Below, in pieces: positions 44,731 through 52,764 of a stretch of 64,000 nucleotides of DNA. Numbering within the stretch: position 1 is the first letter of the stretch; each line of letters starts with the position of its first letter. The notes under the pieces are model-generated. The model was not told the origin of the DNA, searched no databases, and worked only from the letters and a program-made list of their open reading frames with translations. Both the position numbers and the translations under genes were made by a program. The DNA is from Candidatus Melainabacteria bacterium (GTDB lineage Bacteria; Cyanobacteriota; Vampirovibrionia; Obscuribacterales; Obscuribacteraceae), in contig PLZS01000164.1 of NCBI GenBank assembly GCA_003153555.1, forward strand, positions 22,393 to 86,392, read 5' to 3'.

Positions 44731-46608
44731 CTACGCAGCGGTTACGCGGCGTACACTTTTCATAAGTGGAAGCATTGCTTCTGTGGATGCGTTATCGCTT
44801 ACAGCTAATAGCAAACCCTGCCCGAAGTCCGCCAGCAGTAGATATCCGCTATGTGTCCGTGAAACTACTTGCCGCAGTTTACTGTGGCCCACCGCCTGCA
44901 CCAACTCATGAGTGTTCATGTAGGTGAGCAAGGCCCAGGCCGATAAGGCATCTCTGTCTGCATGTTCGGGCAACGAGCTTGTAATGATCATCCCGTCATA
45001 GCCGAGGATAATGCAGCCTGCTACTCCCTGCAAATTTTCAATTGGTTTCAAGCATTCCAGAAGGGCCTCGGACTCCTGGTCTGATAAAACTCTGGTACCT
45101 GATAGGTTTGCGTTGGCTGTCACAAGTGCGCCAATCGCTTCTTCTGAAGTTTTGTCTAGCAGGAATTTGCCCAGAGAAGTGATGTGTCCGCTCTGTTCAG
45201 TGGTATCGTAAGTGGTGGCTAGGCGAGCGGCGTTTGCGCGCTGTAAATCAACGGCGCTAATTTGAGGATAGGCTCCTGACGTACCTAGAGGATCTTCAAA
45301 AGGGCTTAAAAGCTTAGTATTCCGCGGTGGTATCAGTTTTTTCTGCACCATATTTGGTGCTACTTCGAGTGTGTGTTCTGAGAACATATAGCTTACGTGA
45401 GCAATGATTTCGTCAACTGGTATGAGCGATGCAGGTCTGATTAGCTCGGGTGCGATTGGTAAACTTTCCGGCTTTGCCCTCTCTCTTAGTGGTTGGGGTT
45501 GTCGTGTTACTTCTGGTTCCCAGACTTTGTGCAGATTCCGCGCTGGTTGCGGTTCCCGGACCGCGGATAGATCTGGTGCTGGTTGTGGTTCCCAGACCGC
45601 GGATAGATCTGGTACTGGTTGTGGTTCCCAGACCGCGGATAGATCTGGTACTGGTTGTGGTTCCCAGATCGCGGATAGATCCGGTGCTGGTTCTAGGGCC
45701 CAGATCGGGTGTAGATCCCGCTCTGGTTCTAGGGCCCAGACTGGGTGCAGATCCCGCGTTGGTTCTAAAGCCCAGACTGGTTTTAGATCCCCACCTGGAT
45801 TTAGATTTGGCGCTGTTTCTAGATTCTGAGCTGGTTCTAGTTGTGGATCCTGCGTTAGTTCTGGAACCTGAGCTTGTTTTGGATCCCTGACTGGATCTCG
45901 GGCTGACTCCATTTGTGTTTGGATACTTGATACCTCCTGTGGTGAGTTTACAGGCCATGCGGAGCTCGAGTTGAATATCATGTCCATTGATTCTGAAAGC
46001 GGAGGTGCTTCGTTGTTGAACGTAGGCACGGCCGGGAGTGCTTGTTCGTGGTGGCTAGGCTTTTCAATGACCTGAGGTGCTGGCAGCTCCACTAGCATCG
46101 GCTTTGGATTGACGCTCTCACTATCGGTTTTGAGCATGCGTCGTTTAATTGCCTCCGCAAGGCTCACTGCATCTGGTTGCGCGACAGGTGCCACTTCAGC
46201 AAGCACTCTAGCTCTAATCGTTTCCATTGTTTTGTTACTGCGTTCGGTCGTGTGCTTGTGTTTTGACCTGAGCACTTCAAGTTCATCTTTATGGGGCGGA
46301 TCGGTTTGTCGTTTTTCTACTTTCTCTTTGCCTTTGACGAACTGTTTGACAAACTTTATCCATGACCTGGACTGATTTTGGGTAAGAACGGCCAGTATTT
46401 CTTGCAGCAAATAGTCGGCATCGACTGGCTTAAGATGTTCAGGTGTTTCTATCTGTTCACACTCTTCAATCAATCGTGCAACGTTTTCGCACAACTTCGC
46501 TGCGGACTCATTCCCGGCCAAATATCCTTGCAGCTCGTACGTCTCACGCTCCGTTAATTTCAGATCGAATTGTTTATGAATCAGCAGAATATATCGAGCG
46601 TCCATCAT
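44731..46608 (-). CDS. Repeat-rich protein with C-terminal Roadblock/LC7-like domain
   Basis: A 625-residue protein. The N-terminal ~80 residues are helical (ARYILLIHKQFDLKLTERE). A long disordered middle contains eight copies of a 12-residue unit of the type AVWEPQPVPDLS (a, b, c of 36 bp each). The C-terminal part (about 525-620, GVAGCIILGYDGMIITSSLP ... GYLLLADFGQGLLLAVS) resembles Roadblock/LC7, which regulates small GTPases and cell polarity in bacteria. ATG 46608 is chosen because AGGAGG lies 6 bases upstream; the open frame reaches 46812. No MglA-type GTPase gene is in the window. Confidence 0.75.
   Translation of the reverse strand: MMDARYILLIHKQFDLKLTERETYELQGYLAGNESAAKLCENVARLIEECEQIETPEHLKPVDADYLLQEILAVLTQNQSRSWIKFVKQFVKGKEKVEKRQTDPPHKDELEVLRSKHKHTTERSNKTMETIRARVLAEVAPVAQPDAVSLAEAIKRRMLKTDSESVNPKPMLVELPAPQVIEKPSHHEQALPAVPTFNNEAPPLSESMDMIFNSSSAWPVNSPQEVSSIQTQMESARDPVRDPKQAQVPELTQDPQLEPAQNLETAPNLNPGGDLKPVWALEPTRDLHPVWALEPERDLHPIWALEPAPDLSAIWEPQPVPDLSAVWEPQPVPDLSAVWEPQPAPDLSAVREPQPARNLHKVWEPEVTRQPQPLRERAKPESLPIAPELIRPASLIPVDEIIAHVSYMFSEHTLEVAPNMVQKKLIPPRNTKLLSPFEDPLGTSGAYPQISAVDLQRANAARLATTYDTTEQSGHITSLGKFLLDKTSEEAIGALVTANANLSGTRVLSDQESEALLECLKPIENLQGVAGCIILGYDGMIITSSLPEHADRDALSAWALLTYMNTHELVQAVGHSKLRQVVSRTHSGYLLLADFGQGLLLAVSDNASTEAMLPLMKSVRRVTAA
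45345..45360. repeat. 16-bp dyad, perfect copy inside a gene
   Basis: GCACCA-TATT-TGGTGC inside the Roadblock gene (codes A-P-N-M-V). Confidence 0.55.
45515..45802. repeat. 36-bp tandem repeats encoding 12-residue units
   Basis: About eight units of 36 bp with the core GGTTCCCAGACCGCGGATAG; the central three are nearly identical, the outer ones have decayed. The frame is kept in the Roadblock gene. Other frames are open because of periodicity. Confidence 0.9.
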
Positions 46609-46909
46609 CACCACCCTCCTGGTGCACGCACAGCATGCCGATGTTCGTCGCTGTTGAGAAACAGTGAACGTATGTTTGTAATAGACAAGAGCAAAAGCTT
46701 GTCGTTGTTTTTTCTCCGCCCCCAGGGCTTCGCCGCGCCAACGACGAGCGATCATAAAAGATCGGATAGATGCCCTGATTGCATCTTTCCACGCCCCGCC
46801 CTTGGATGTCAAGTGCGTCCTGATCCCCGAAAGGCTCTACTGCTCTACTTCATAGCATTATTAACAAAATTCAAACTGCAAATTCCCTCAAAAGAGGGAT
46901 TTATTGCTC

Positions 46910-46925
46910 GCACCACATCTGGTAT
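46910..46925. repeat. 16-bp dyad, near copy
   Basis: GCACCA-CATC-TGGTAT, 5 bp beyond the stop of the 63-residue gene; beside it is a second hairpin (TCCCTC-AAAA-GAGGGA, 46884-46899). Confidence 0.45.
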
Positions 46926-46930
46926 TAGCG

Positions 46931-47122
46931 CTATTTCGCGTCGGTGCTTGTTCGCCTAGCTAGTTCATCCTGGGTTTCTTTTAGCTCCGCAAGTAAGTCG
47001 TGTGGCGCATCTACTCCATGCATGGATGCGGCTGCTAGTCCGCTTTCCAACTCGCGCTTGCGTGCGAGCAGCATTTCCAAAGGTTGATTGATGAGCTTGT
47101 TATCGGCTTCGGTCATGACCAT
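46931..47122 (-). CDS. 63-residue helical hypothetical protein
   Basis: A charged, helical protein (ELESGLAAASMHGVD, LLAELKETQDELARR) likely to form a coiled coil. Its ATG overlaps the stop of the 954-residue gene (TAATG), so it is translationally coupled to that gene and may encode its small partner. Not recognised. Confidence 0.65.
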   Translation of the reverse strand: MVMTEADNKLINQPLEMLLARKRELESGLAAASMHGVDAPHDLLAELKETQDELARRTSTDAK

Positions 47123-49986
47123 TAGTGCCCCCCTGCGGTTCGTGCGCGGACCGATGCAAAATTGTCTGATTGTCTTTCAGGATTCATCGCTGCTTCTCTT
47201 CTGGCCGCGTCGCCTAGCGCTGCTTTTACACGCACTGCTTGGTCGTATGCTGGTGTTTTGTTCGTGTAGTCTGCTTCGGTAATGCTTTGTCCATAATATG
47301 GAATCTGATTGAGCGCCTCCAGCGTCTTTGCGGCCAAAACGTAATCTGTCGCTTCTGATTCAGACATTCCCGTTGCTTGTTGAACTGCGTTCAAAGCTTG
47401 GGCGCGCGTATCAACGGTCATAGCATCATGACCCATCAATTTACCGTAAGCTTCTCTAAACTGTTGTTGGTGTTGTGCATCTACTTGTGGGAAGCCTGGC
47501 TCGTAGATAGAGGTTCGTTTTAACACAGCCTGCAACTCCTCGGGTGTTCTTCCATCGACGGTGATGCCGAATTCTTTGACTAGTGCCTGATCTGCACGTT
47601 GGCGGAAAGATCCGCTATTTCTGTCAAATACTTGCGCTGTTTTTGCATGTGTGTCATCTAGGATTTGTCTTCCTGACGGATCGAGAATTCTTCGGACATC
47701 GGTCCTGCTGTTGTCGATACTCTTGATCGAATCCCAAACAGTAGTATCGTGGAATGTGGTGCCTGGTCCACGCAATGCGGCAACATATTTGTAGACTGAC
47801 TCACGGGCGCCGTATTGACCGTTGTCTCCTGCGAATACACCTTGACTAACTTTCCATAACTGATCGAAATAGTCAGCTTGTGGTTGTGTCATCGTGCTTC
47901 TTTCTGCGGCTGTAGGTTGATGCGGAACGTACCAATGTGAGTCGCCTGCTAGTCTCATCAGCATCTGAGCATCATCGTTAAGATCCAATTCCCAACCCTT
48001 TCCATCGGCAGTCATTTTGACCGCTGGAATTTCTGCACCAGCTGGCACTTCTGATTTTGGCATCAGGAGGTAAGCAGCATCAGCGATTGCTTTGATGACA
48101 GGCAAGCCCTTCGGCTGAGGAGTGACTTCTCCGGTTTTAGATTCAGCAGCTGGATCTCGCATTGTTCGCGTTTCGCGCTTTAGTGCATCGCTCAGTTTTT
48201 GTGGAAATTCCGGATCCGCTTTTATAGCATCTTGCACCCATGGCGCAAGTTTGCTTGTGTCGCCGGCTTCGGCAGCTTTTTGAATTGCGCCCACTGCGCC
48301 ACTGACTTTAAAGAAGTAGAGAAGTCCCATAATCGTTTCGGCTGGAGCTACTTGATGAGCGAGCATCGCGTTTTTTACGAGATCGAATTCATTTTGATTT
48401 AGACCAAGTTGAGGACGAATTCCGTCGACCGCCAGAACTGCTTCCAGGTGATGAGTATGGAAGTTGGCAGGCAGATTGGCTTTTTCACTGCTTCCATCGT
48501 CAAGGAGGCGCATATATTCAGCGGCTTGTGATTTGGTGCTGTCCGAGCCTGCCGATGCGATTAAGGCCAGTTTTGTCAGTTCAGGCGACATTGCTTGATC
48601 GGCAACTGCTCTTACTTTTGCCGGATCTGTTTCGCCGCTTTGGCTGACAGCGTTATTGCGTACTAGATCGCTGTATTGAGTTACGCGTGCCAGTTCGCCC
48701 ATAGTGTGAACCCAATTGGCAGCTTGGTCGGGGATTATGCTACCGTCTGCGGTGCGCAAGGACGTGAAATGTTCTCTTGCTAAGGCAATTGTAGTGAGCA
48801 CAACTTCTGGGTCAGCTATTGCTCCGGATTTTATGGATTGGTCGATAACGTCCCAGGCACTTTTGCCAGGTTCGATTTGAATTTCGGCGAGATCACTGCG
48901 AGACATTGCCTTTGCCTCGGTGATTTGTTCTGGAGTCAGTTTGGTAACTGCTTCCCATTCTTTTGCCACTCTGGCTCTGTCACTTTCGCTTGCTGTCCGA
49001 CCGTCAACTTCGAGCGCAACAGGCTTTACGCCCATCAATGCCTCGACAGCAGCGCCCATTTGATCAACTTCTGGAGTTCTCTGAACTACTTTGGCTGACG
49101 AGTCGGTGTTTGCGGTGCGGTTCAAGTCTGTGCGAGCAGGATCTGGTTGTGTTGCTATTCGATTAAATGCATATTGCGCTGAGAATCTGTGACCAACTCC
49201 GCCTGCTGCAGCTGTGCTTAAGCCTTCCACGATTCCGCGTCTAGCTATTGCAAGAGGATCGAATGAACCTGCGTAAAGTTGACTGGCAGTTTCTCCAACC
49301 ACACCCGAAGTGAATCCGAATGCGCCGCCGGTGGTCACAGCTCCTACCATAGCGTTGTCGAATTGAGTGCCGAGAAGGCGTTGCACTGCCGGTGTGACTC
49401 TGCTGCCCAGAGCGCTGCCGATTGGGAACGCGGCCATGCCTACGCTTGCCCCGAAAGCGGTTTGGAAGGCGGTCTTTTGTATACCGGCGCTAAAATCGAG
49501 TTCGCCGTTTGACTGATTAATCCAAGTCGATCGAGTTAGCGCGCTGTCTACAAAGCTGCTACCGCCACCTATGGTTAGACCTTTTCGAACCAGGGACATG
49601 TCACTGGCTCCGAATTTGTCCATCAGCATTTTAGTGGCGACGCCCTTAGTACTTCCTAGAGCAAAATCTACCACTTGTGTTTCGGTGCTATCACCTCTGT
49701 GTACTTCGTCGAGCCCGTGCAAAACCGCGGAGAGCACCAAGCCGCGCCCTGGTCCCATGAACAAGGGAACTGATTTTATGAACCCCGAGGCTACGTCTGC
49801 CATACCCCATTCCGATTTGCCCTTCGGATCTTGTGGGTTTGGCTTGGATCTCCCTGGCAATGTGTCGAAGGCTAAATCCAACGCCTCAGTGAGCAACCCG
49901 TGCTCGGCACGTTTCTCTGGTTGCTGAAAGGGCATCTGTTGGACAAATTCTGGACTTTTCATTGCGTTGAATTCAGGTGGCATCAT
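47122..49986 (-). CDS. 954-residue orphan protein
   Basis: Large protein with two parts. An N-terminal Gly/Ala-rich region (about 60-280) has several weakly hydrophobic segments (ALSSAVLHGLDEV, GMAAFPIGSALGS, GGAFGFTSGV). The rest is a helical soluble region of about 650 residues. A cluster of His (FHTHHLEAV, MLAHQVAP) around 535-570 recalls an HD-type metal site, but the motif is incomplete. There are two adjacent ATGs (49986, 49983) and only a weak ribosome site (AGAAG). It is coupled to the 63-residue gene. No family could be named. Confidence 0.6.
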   Translation of the reverse strand: MMPPEFNAMKSPEFVQQMPFQQPEKRAEHGLLTEALDLAFDTLPGRSKPNPQDPKGKSEWGMADVASGFIKSVPLFMGPGRGLVLSAVLHGLDEVHRGDSTETQVVDFALGSTKGVATKMLMDKFGASDMSLVRKGLTIGGGSSFVDSALTRSTWINQSNGELDFSAGIQKTAFQTAFGASVGMAAFPIGSALGSRVTPAVQRLLGTQFDNAMVGAVTTGGAFGFTSGVVGETASQLYAGSFDPLAIARRGIVEGLSTAAAGGVGHRFSAQYAFNRIATQPDPARTDLNRTANTDSSAKVVQRTPEVDQMGAAVEALMGVKPVALEVDGRTASESDRARVAKEWEAVTKLTPEQITEAKAMSRSDLAEIQIEPGKSAWDVIDQSIKSGAIADPEVVLTTIALAREHFTSLRTADGSIIPDQAANWVHTMGELARVTQYSDLVRNNAVSQSGETDPAKVRAVADQAMSPELTKLALIASAGSDSTKSQAAEYMRLLDDGSSEKANLPANFHTHHLEAVLAVDGIRPQLGLNQNEFDLVKNAMLAHQVAPAETIMGLLYFFKVSGAVGAIQKAAEAGDTSKLAPWVQDAIKADPEFPQKLSDALKRETRTMRDPAAESKTGEVTPQPKGLPVIKAIADAAYLLMPKSEVPAGAEIPAVKMTADGKGWELDLNDDAQMLMRLAGDSHWYVPHQPTAAERSTMTQPQADYFDQLWKVSQGVFAGDNGQYGARESVYKYVAALRGPGTTFHDTTVWDSIKSIDNSRTDVRRILDPSGRQILDDTHAKTAQVFDRNSGSFRQRADQALVKEFGITVDGRTPEELQAVLKRTSIYEPGFPQVDAQHQQQFREAYGKLMGHDAMTVDTRAQALNAVQQATGMSESEATDYVLAAKTLEALNQIPYYGQSITEADYTNKTPAYDQAVRVKAALGDAARREAAMNPERQSDNFASVRARTAGGH

Positions 49987-50085
49987 GGTTCTTCTAATTG
50001 GGATGACTTTGCGTTGCTCAGGTCTTAATGTCGACTACAGATCTACCTACTATTTGTTTCGAAGTTGTTACTCGTGTTTCTCTAG

Positions 50086-50183
50086 GCACGGGGTTACCGT
50101 GCACTTGACGTGGTGCGAAGTTGAAGGGATTTGCTTTGCGGATTTACTACTGGTTAAGTAATCCCGTGCCTCTTATTGCACGG
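50086..50183. promoter_or_regulatory. Four-segment alternative hairpin (attenuator-like)
   Basis: GCACGG (50086), CCGTGC (50097), CCGTGC (50164) and GCACGG (50178) make two stems that can also pair crosswise. In the minus direction the order is CCGTGC, GCACGG, GCACGG, CCGTGC, about 100-200 bp ahead of the 954-residue gene. Resembles an attenuator layout; no leader peptide or T-tract was found. Confidence 0.45.
50101..50116. repeat. 16-bp dyad, divergent copy
   Basis: GCACTT-GACG-TGGTGC, inside the attenuator-like region, 110 bp past the stop of small-family gene A. Confidence 0.35.
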
Positions 50184-50225
50184 TTCCATTTAACGGACAT
50201 GGCGTGAAATCGGTGTGGAGTGGAC

Positions 50226-50414
50226 TCAAGCAGCCTTCAGCTGAGATTCCGATTCTTCAAAATTCATTTGCAGCTCAAACGATTCAACAATAGCGGCTGC
50301 TTCCCGATTACTTCCTTGATTGATCAGGGTGCGAATGTGAGTCCAATTGTGCATTGCAGAGCGTTGAGCCAACATCATTTGGAATCCGGTTTGTTTAATT
50401 TCTGCCTTGGCCAT
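50226..50414 (-). CDS. Small-family protein A (SNREA family)
   Basis: A 62-residue predicted helical protein, first of four paralogues in 2.4 kb. The family core is (R)xMHNWTHxxxL-x3-QGSNREAAAIVESFE-xQ, shared with 50763, 51056 and 52400. No signal or membrane segment; no known family recognised. The GGAG ribosome site is 10 bases before ATG 50414. The frame ends before the attenuator-like region. The fixed Trp, Ser-Asn-Arg-Glu-Ala and Ile-Val-x-Ser-Phe are the best candidates for a binding or packing surface (inference). Confidence 0.75.
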   Translation of the reverse strand: MAKAEIKQTGFQMMLAQRSAMHNWTHIRTLINQGSNREAAAIVESFELQMNFEESESQLKAA

Positions 50415-50450
50415 TTGGTGTTTGCTCCGTTGTTTGCTTTTCGTTCACTC

Positions 50451-50456
50451 AATCTA
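50451..50456 (-). promoter_or_regulatory. Shared upstream element TAGATT, gene A
   Basis: On the minus strand ATTTGATCGG-TAGATT-GAGTGAA, 36 bp before the ATG of gene A; the same ATTTGAYC..TAGATT block precedes gene C and a TTAGATTAGAG block precedes gene D. A candidate -10 without a classical -35. Confidence 0.5.
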
Positions 50457-50701
50457 CCGATCAAATCTGGCATTTCTCGGGCAAAGTGAATTAAACGCAA
50501 AAAAACTCAGTCATCTATTCATAGTGCAGTACCGTCGTGACCTGAACATGACAGCGGCGTGATTTTTCCGTGACATAGATAGAGCGGAAAGGACACTTTG
50601 GGTAAATAAGGTAGGGCAACAAAGCGACTTTAAATGCACAGGGATATCGCTCTGAGAATTCCCTCAAGACAGCTCTGGCATTCGCGTTCAAATATTGAAC
50701 G

Positions 50702-50729
50702 CAAAAAAAGCCGGACTTATCGCCGGCTC
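50702..50729 (-). terminator. Rho-independent terminator of small-family gene B
   Basis: On the minus strand, stem AGCCGG / CCGGCT with an 8-base loop, followed by seven Ts (50703-50709). It ends the message of the 50763 gene 34 bp past its stop, so that gene is a unit of its own. Confidence 0.9.
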
Positions 50730-50762
50730 AGTAATTGATGGAATGGAAGCGTTATTACCTGA

Positions 50763-50966
50763 TTAATTGGAATTGAAATCAAAGCTCTGGTAGCTCTGTT
50801 CTTCCTTCATTTGGTTTTCAAATGATTGGACAATGGCCGCTGCTTCTCTGTTGCTGCCGTGATTCATCAAGGTTTTCAGATGAGACCAATTATGCATCGA
50901 TCCTCTCTGTTCCAAGAGTGATTGAATGCCTGATTGACCGTCTGTTCTGCGAGTAAGCTGAATCAT
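50763..50966 (-). CDS. Small-family protein B (SNREA family)
   Basis: A 67-residue member of the family: RGSMHNWSHLKTLMNHGSNR, then EAAAIVQSFENQ. It is the longest at the C-terminus, with a Gln/Ser-rich end (YQSFDFNSN). AGGAG lies 8 bases before the ATG. A terminator with seven Ts follows. It is closest to gene A (QGSNREAAAIV versus HGSNREAAAIV). Confidence 0.78.
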   Translation of the reverse strand: MIQLTRRTDGQSGIQSLLEQRGSMHNWSHLKTLMNHGSNREAAAIVQSFENQMKEEQSYQSFDFNSN

Positions 50967-50995
50967 TGTCTGTCTCCTGCGTTTGCCATGGTTCT

Positions 50996-51001
50996 AATGT
51001 A
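50996..51001 (-). promoter_or_regulatory. Putative upstream element TACATT, gene B
   Basis: On the minus strand TTGACA-N11-TACATT lies 29 bp before gene B. It is the weakest match to the element of the other three; an 11-bp spacing is too short for sigma-70. Confidence 0.3.
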
Positions 51002-51055
51002 GACAATGAAAGTGTCAATTTCAGGACATTTGTCTGGCTGAACATTAATTAGGAC

Positions 51056-51265
51056 TCAAGCGGCCCGGTCGATTGTTGAGGGGGTCTGGCTGGCATTCAA
51101 TTCAAATTCCATTTGTCGTTGAAATGACGCAACGATGGAAGTTGCCTCTCGATTGCTTGCGAGGTTCGATAACTGCGAAAGATATGACCACTGCTGCATC
51201 GCCGCTCTCCGATTGACTGCGGATGCGAATCCGGACTGCGCTGATTGGGGTGCGATTTGTGTCAT
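51056..51265 (-). CDS. Small-family protein C (SNREA family)
   Basis: A 69-residue, most divergent member: RRAAMQQWSYLSQLSNLASN, then REATSIVASFQRQM. It keeps Trp, SNREA, IV and SF but has Gln-Gln for His-Asn. GAGGACACAAAGAG precedes ATG 51265. The frame is open to 51340, but no ribosome site is there. It has a longer Ser/Ala-rich C-terminus. Confidence 0.72.
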   Translation of the reverse strand: MTQIAPQSAQSGFASAVNRRAAMQQWSYLSQLSNLASNREATSIVASFQRQMEFELNASQTPSTIDRAA

Positions 51266-51293
51266 CTCTTTGTGTCCTCTGCTTGATTCATCC

Positions 51294-51299
51294 AATCTA
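51294..51299 (-). promoter_or_regulatory. Shared upstream element TAGATT, gene C
   Basis: On the minus strand ATTTGACCTT-TAGATT-GGATGAA, 28 bp before the ATG of gene C, aligned with the same block at gene A. Confidence 0.5.
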
Positions 51300-51447
51300 A
51301 AGGTCAAATGTGAAAAATGTTTGAGTGTGGGGAGCTGCAATTATTAAATGTGAATTGGCGTTCGCTTGACCCCGATACGTTTTCTTCTTCTAGTCCGTCT
51401 AGAATGCAAATACTGAACTTTGGTTCCAAAATGAATTCACTCCATTG

Positions 51448-52233
51448 ATGAAATTTGAGCCGACGAGCTACTTTACGATACTTCTGTCGTTATGCCTGAT
51501 GGTGCTTGTCGCTCCATACAGCTACGCTGGGAGCGCTCAAGCCTTCAGTCTTAAACCAGACGAAGAGTTGGATCTTACTTTCGCTGCTAGTCTGCAAGGG
51601 CACGCTCACCTGAGAGTCAGTAATGACTTTCTTTGTGTCGAGATACCTGAACATCACATGATTATTGTTGCCGAGGCGCCTACTTGGTCTGTCCGAGCGA
51701 TATCGCCACCTCGCAAATTGACTGGCGTCAGCTCTTTTGAGGATTGGGTGCGGCGTGGCTCACCGTTGAACTTCTTGAAAGTAACTTCTATCCCCGAGTG
51801 GCCATTGATTCGTCTCGGCTCTAAACCATTTATGCAGTGGCAGGCAACGGCTTACGCGCTACCTTATAAAACTCAACAGGGTAAGGCTGTTCCACTCAAT
51901 CGTGGTCGGGTCGGAGACTTTCTGGTCTTAGGTGAAGGAATTCTACCCGCGCCTGCCTGTCAGATTGTGGCGACCCTGATTCAGACTCCCAAAGTGAACG
52001 GTTTGCCGGTGCAGCTAAATTTATGGGATACGGAACAATCAAGCAAAATCAATTCAGTTTTCCTTTTTTCTGGTGGAAAGGATACTGGTCCCAAAGAGTT
52101 GGAAGCGACCAAGTTGACGATCGTAAAAAAGAGGAGCTTGCCCTCAATTCGGGGTTACAAGACTTGTAGGGATCCTCGAGAGGTCTGGTTTAGCCATGCT
52201 GACACTGAGGGCTTTGAGGGGCTGCTGCACTAG
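51448..52233 (+). CDS. Exported hypothetical protein of the small-family cluster
   Basis: A 261-residue protein with a signal peptide (FTILLSLCLMVLVAPYSYAG) and a beta-rich soluble body that includes GKAVPLNRGRVGDFLVLGEG. No family is recognised. It lies between genes C and D on the plus strand. ATG 51448 has no clear ribosome site; a five-codon mini-frame (ATG 51431) ends in TGATG overlapping this start, which could allow coupled initiation. Confidence 0.6.
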   Translation: MKFEPTSYFTILLSLCLMVLVAPYSYAGSAQAFSLKPDEELDLTFAASLQGHAHLRVSNDFLCVEIPEHHMIIVAEAPTWSVRAISPPRKLTGVSSFEDWVRRGSPLNFLKVTSIPEWPLIRLGSKPFMQWQATAYALPYKTQQGKAVPLNRGRVGDFLVLGEGILPAPACQIVATLIQTPKVNGLPVQLNLWDTEQSSKINSVFLFSGGKDTGPKELEATKLTIVKKRSLPSIRGYKTCRDPREVWFSHADTEGFEGLLH

Positions 52234-52342
52234 TTCTCAGCGGTTCAGTAGCCTTGAAAATCAGGTTCAGCGAAACCTTGTTCTTCAATCCAGATTTAAT
52301 AAATCCTGCCAATGCGGTAACAAAAAAGAAACAAATTCTCGT

Positions 52343-52348
52343 TAGATT
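52343..52348 (+). promoter_or_regulatory. Shared upstream element TAGATT, gene D
   Basis: AAATTCTCGT-TAGATT-AGAG, 51 bp before the ATG of gene D; a hairpin (AACACG-TCC-CGTGTT) lies at 52365-52379 in the leader. Confidence 0.5.
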
Positions 52349-52399
52349 AGAGCAACAAGAAACGAACACGTCCCGTGTTTCTGATGAGAGGGTAAACAA

Positions 52400-52585
52400 A
52401 TGACCAAGACTGGATGGCAATCGGGATTCGAGTCGATTATGAGCCGGAGAGCCACTATGCATAACTGGACGCATCTCCAGAAATTGCTTGATCAAGGCTC
52501 CAACCGGGAAGCGATTGCCATTGTGCGTTCATTTGAAAGCCAACTTAACTTCGAAGCCTGCGAAGAACAATATAGCTCCAACTGA
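52400..52585 (+). CDS. Small-family protein D (SNREA family)
   Basis: A 61-residue member on the plus strand: RRATMHNWTHLQKLLDQGSN, then REAIAIVRSFESQLNFE. It is closest to gene A at the C-terminus. GAGAGGG lies 6-8 bases before the ATG. It is opposite in strand to A-C, so the four were not made by a single tandem duplication in one operon; each has its own signal for expression. Confidence 0.78.
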   Translation: MTKTGWQSGFESIMSRRATMHNWTHLQKLLDQGSNREAIAIVRSFESQLNFEACEEQYSSN

Positions 52586-52591
52586 AATGCG

Positions 52592-52607
52592 GCACCGTAT
52601 TCGGTGT
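52592..52607. repeat. 16-bp dyad, near-perfect copy
   Basis: GCACCG-TATT-CGGTGT, 6 bp past the stop of small-family gene D; both halves are self-consistent (GGCACCG / CGGTGTC with one G-T). Confidence 0.55.
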
Positions 52608-52764
52608 CATGCCGGGCTGCCTGGGACCTGTTTCCTGATCGATTTTTTTTGAGACGTTGCGTAATTTAGCGCATAGGATCGGAGTTGCTATGATAGAAAA
52701 AAAACGAGGTCAATGCTGAATACTGAGGGTTTGGACTTGAACAACCAATGACACTTCTGTCCCA

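Larger units (their letters stand above)
50415..50762. other. 348-bp gap between small-family genes A and B
   Basis: It contains the upstream region of gene A with AATCTA (TAGATT on the minus strand) at 50451, and near its right end the terminator of gene B at 50702. Otherwise nothing is seen. Confidence 0.7.

Noticed and set aside
45404..45958. Overlapping frames on the other strand and other frames in the Roadblock repeats
   Set aside because: Periodicity of the 36-bp unit opens all frames; the minus frame with AGGAGG start, helical N-terminus and Roadblock-like end is the coding one.
51431..51448. Five-codon leader peptide MNSLH ahead of the 51448 gene
   Set aside because: It ends in TGATG at the start of the next gene but has no ribosome site itself; too short to be supported by sequence alone.
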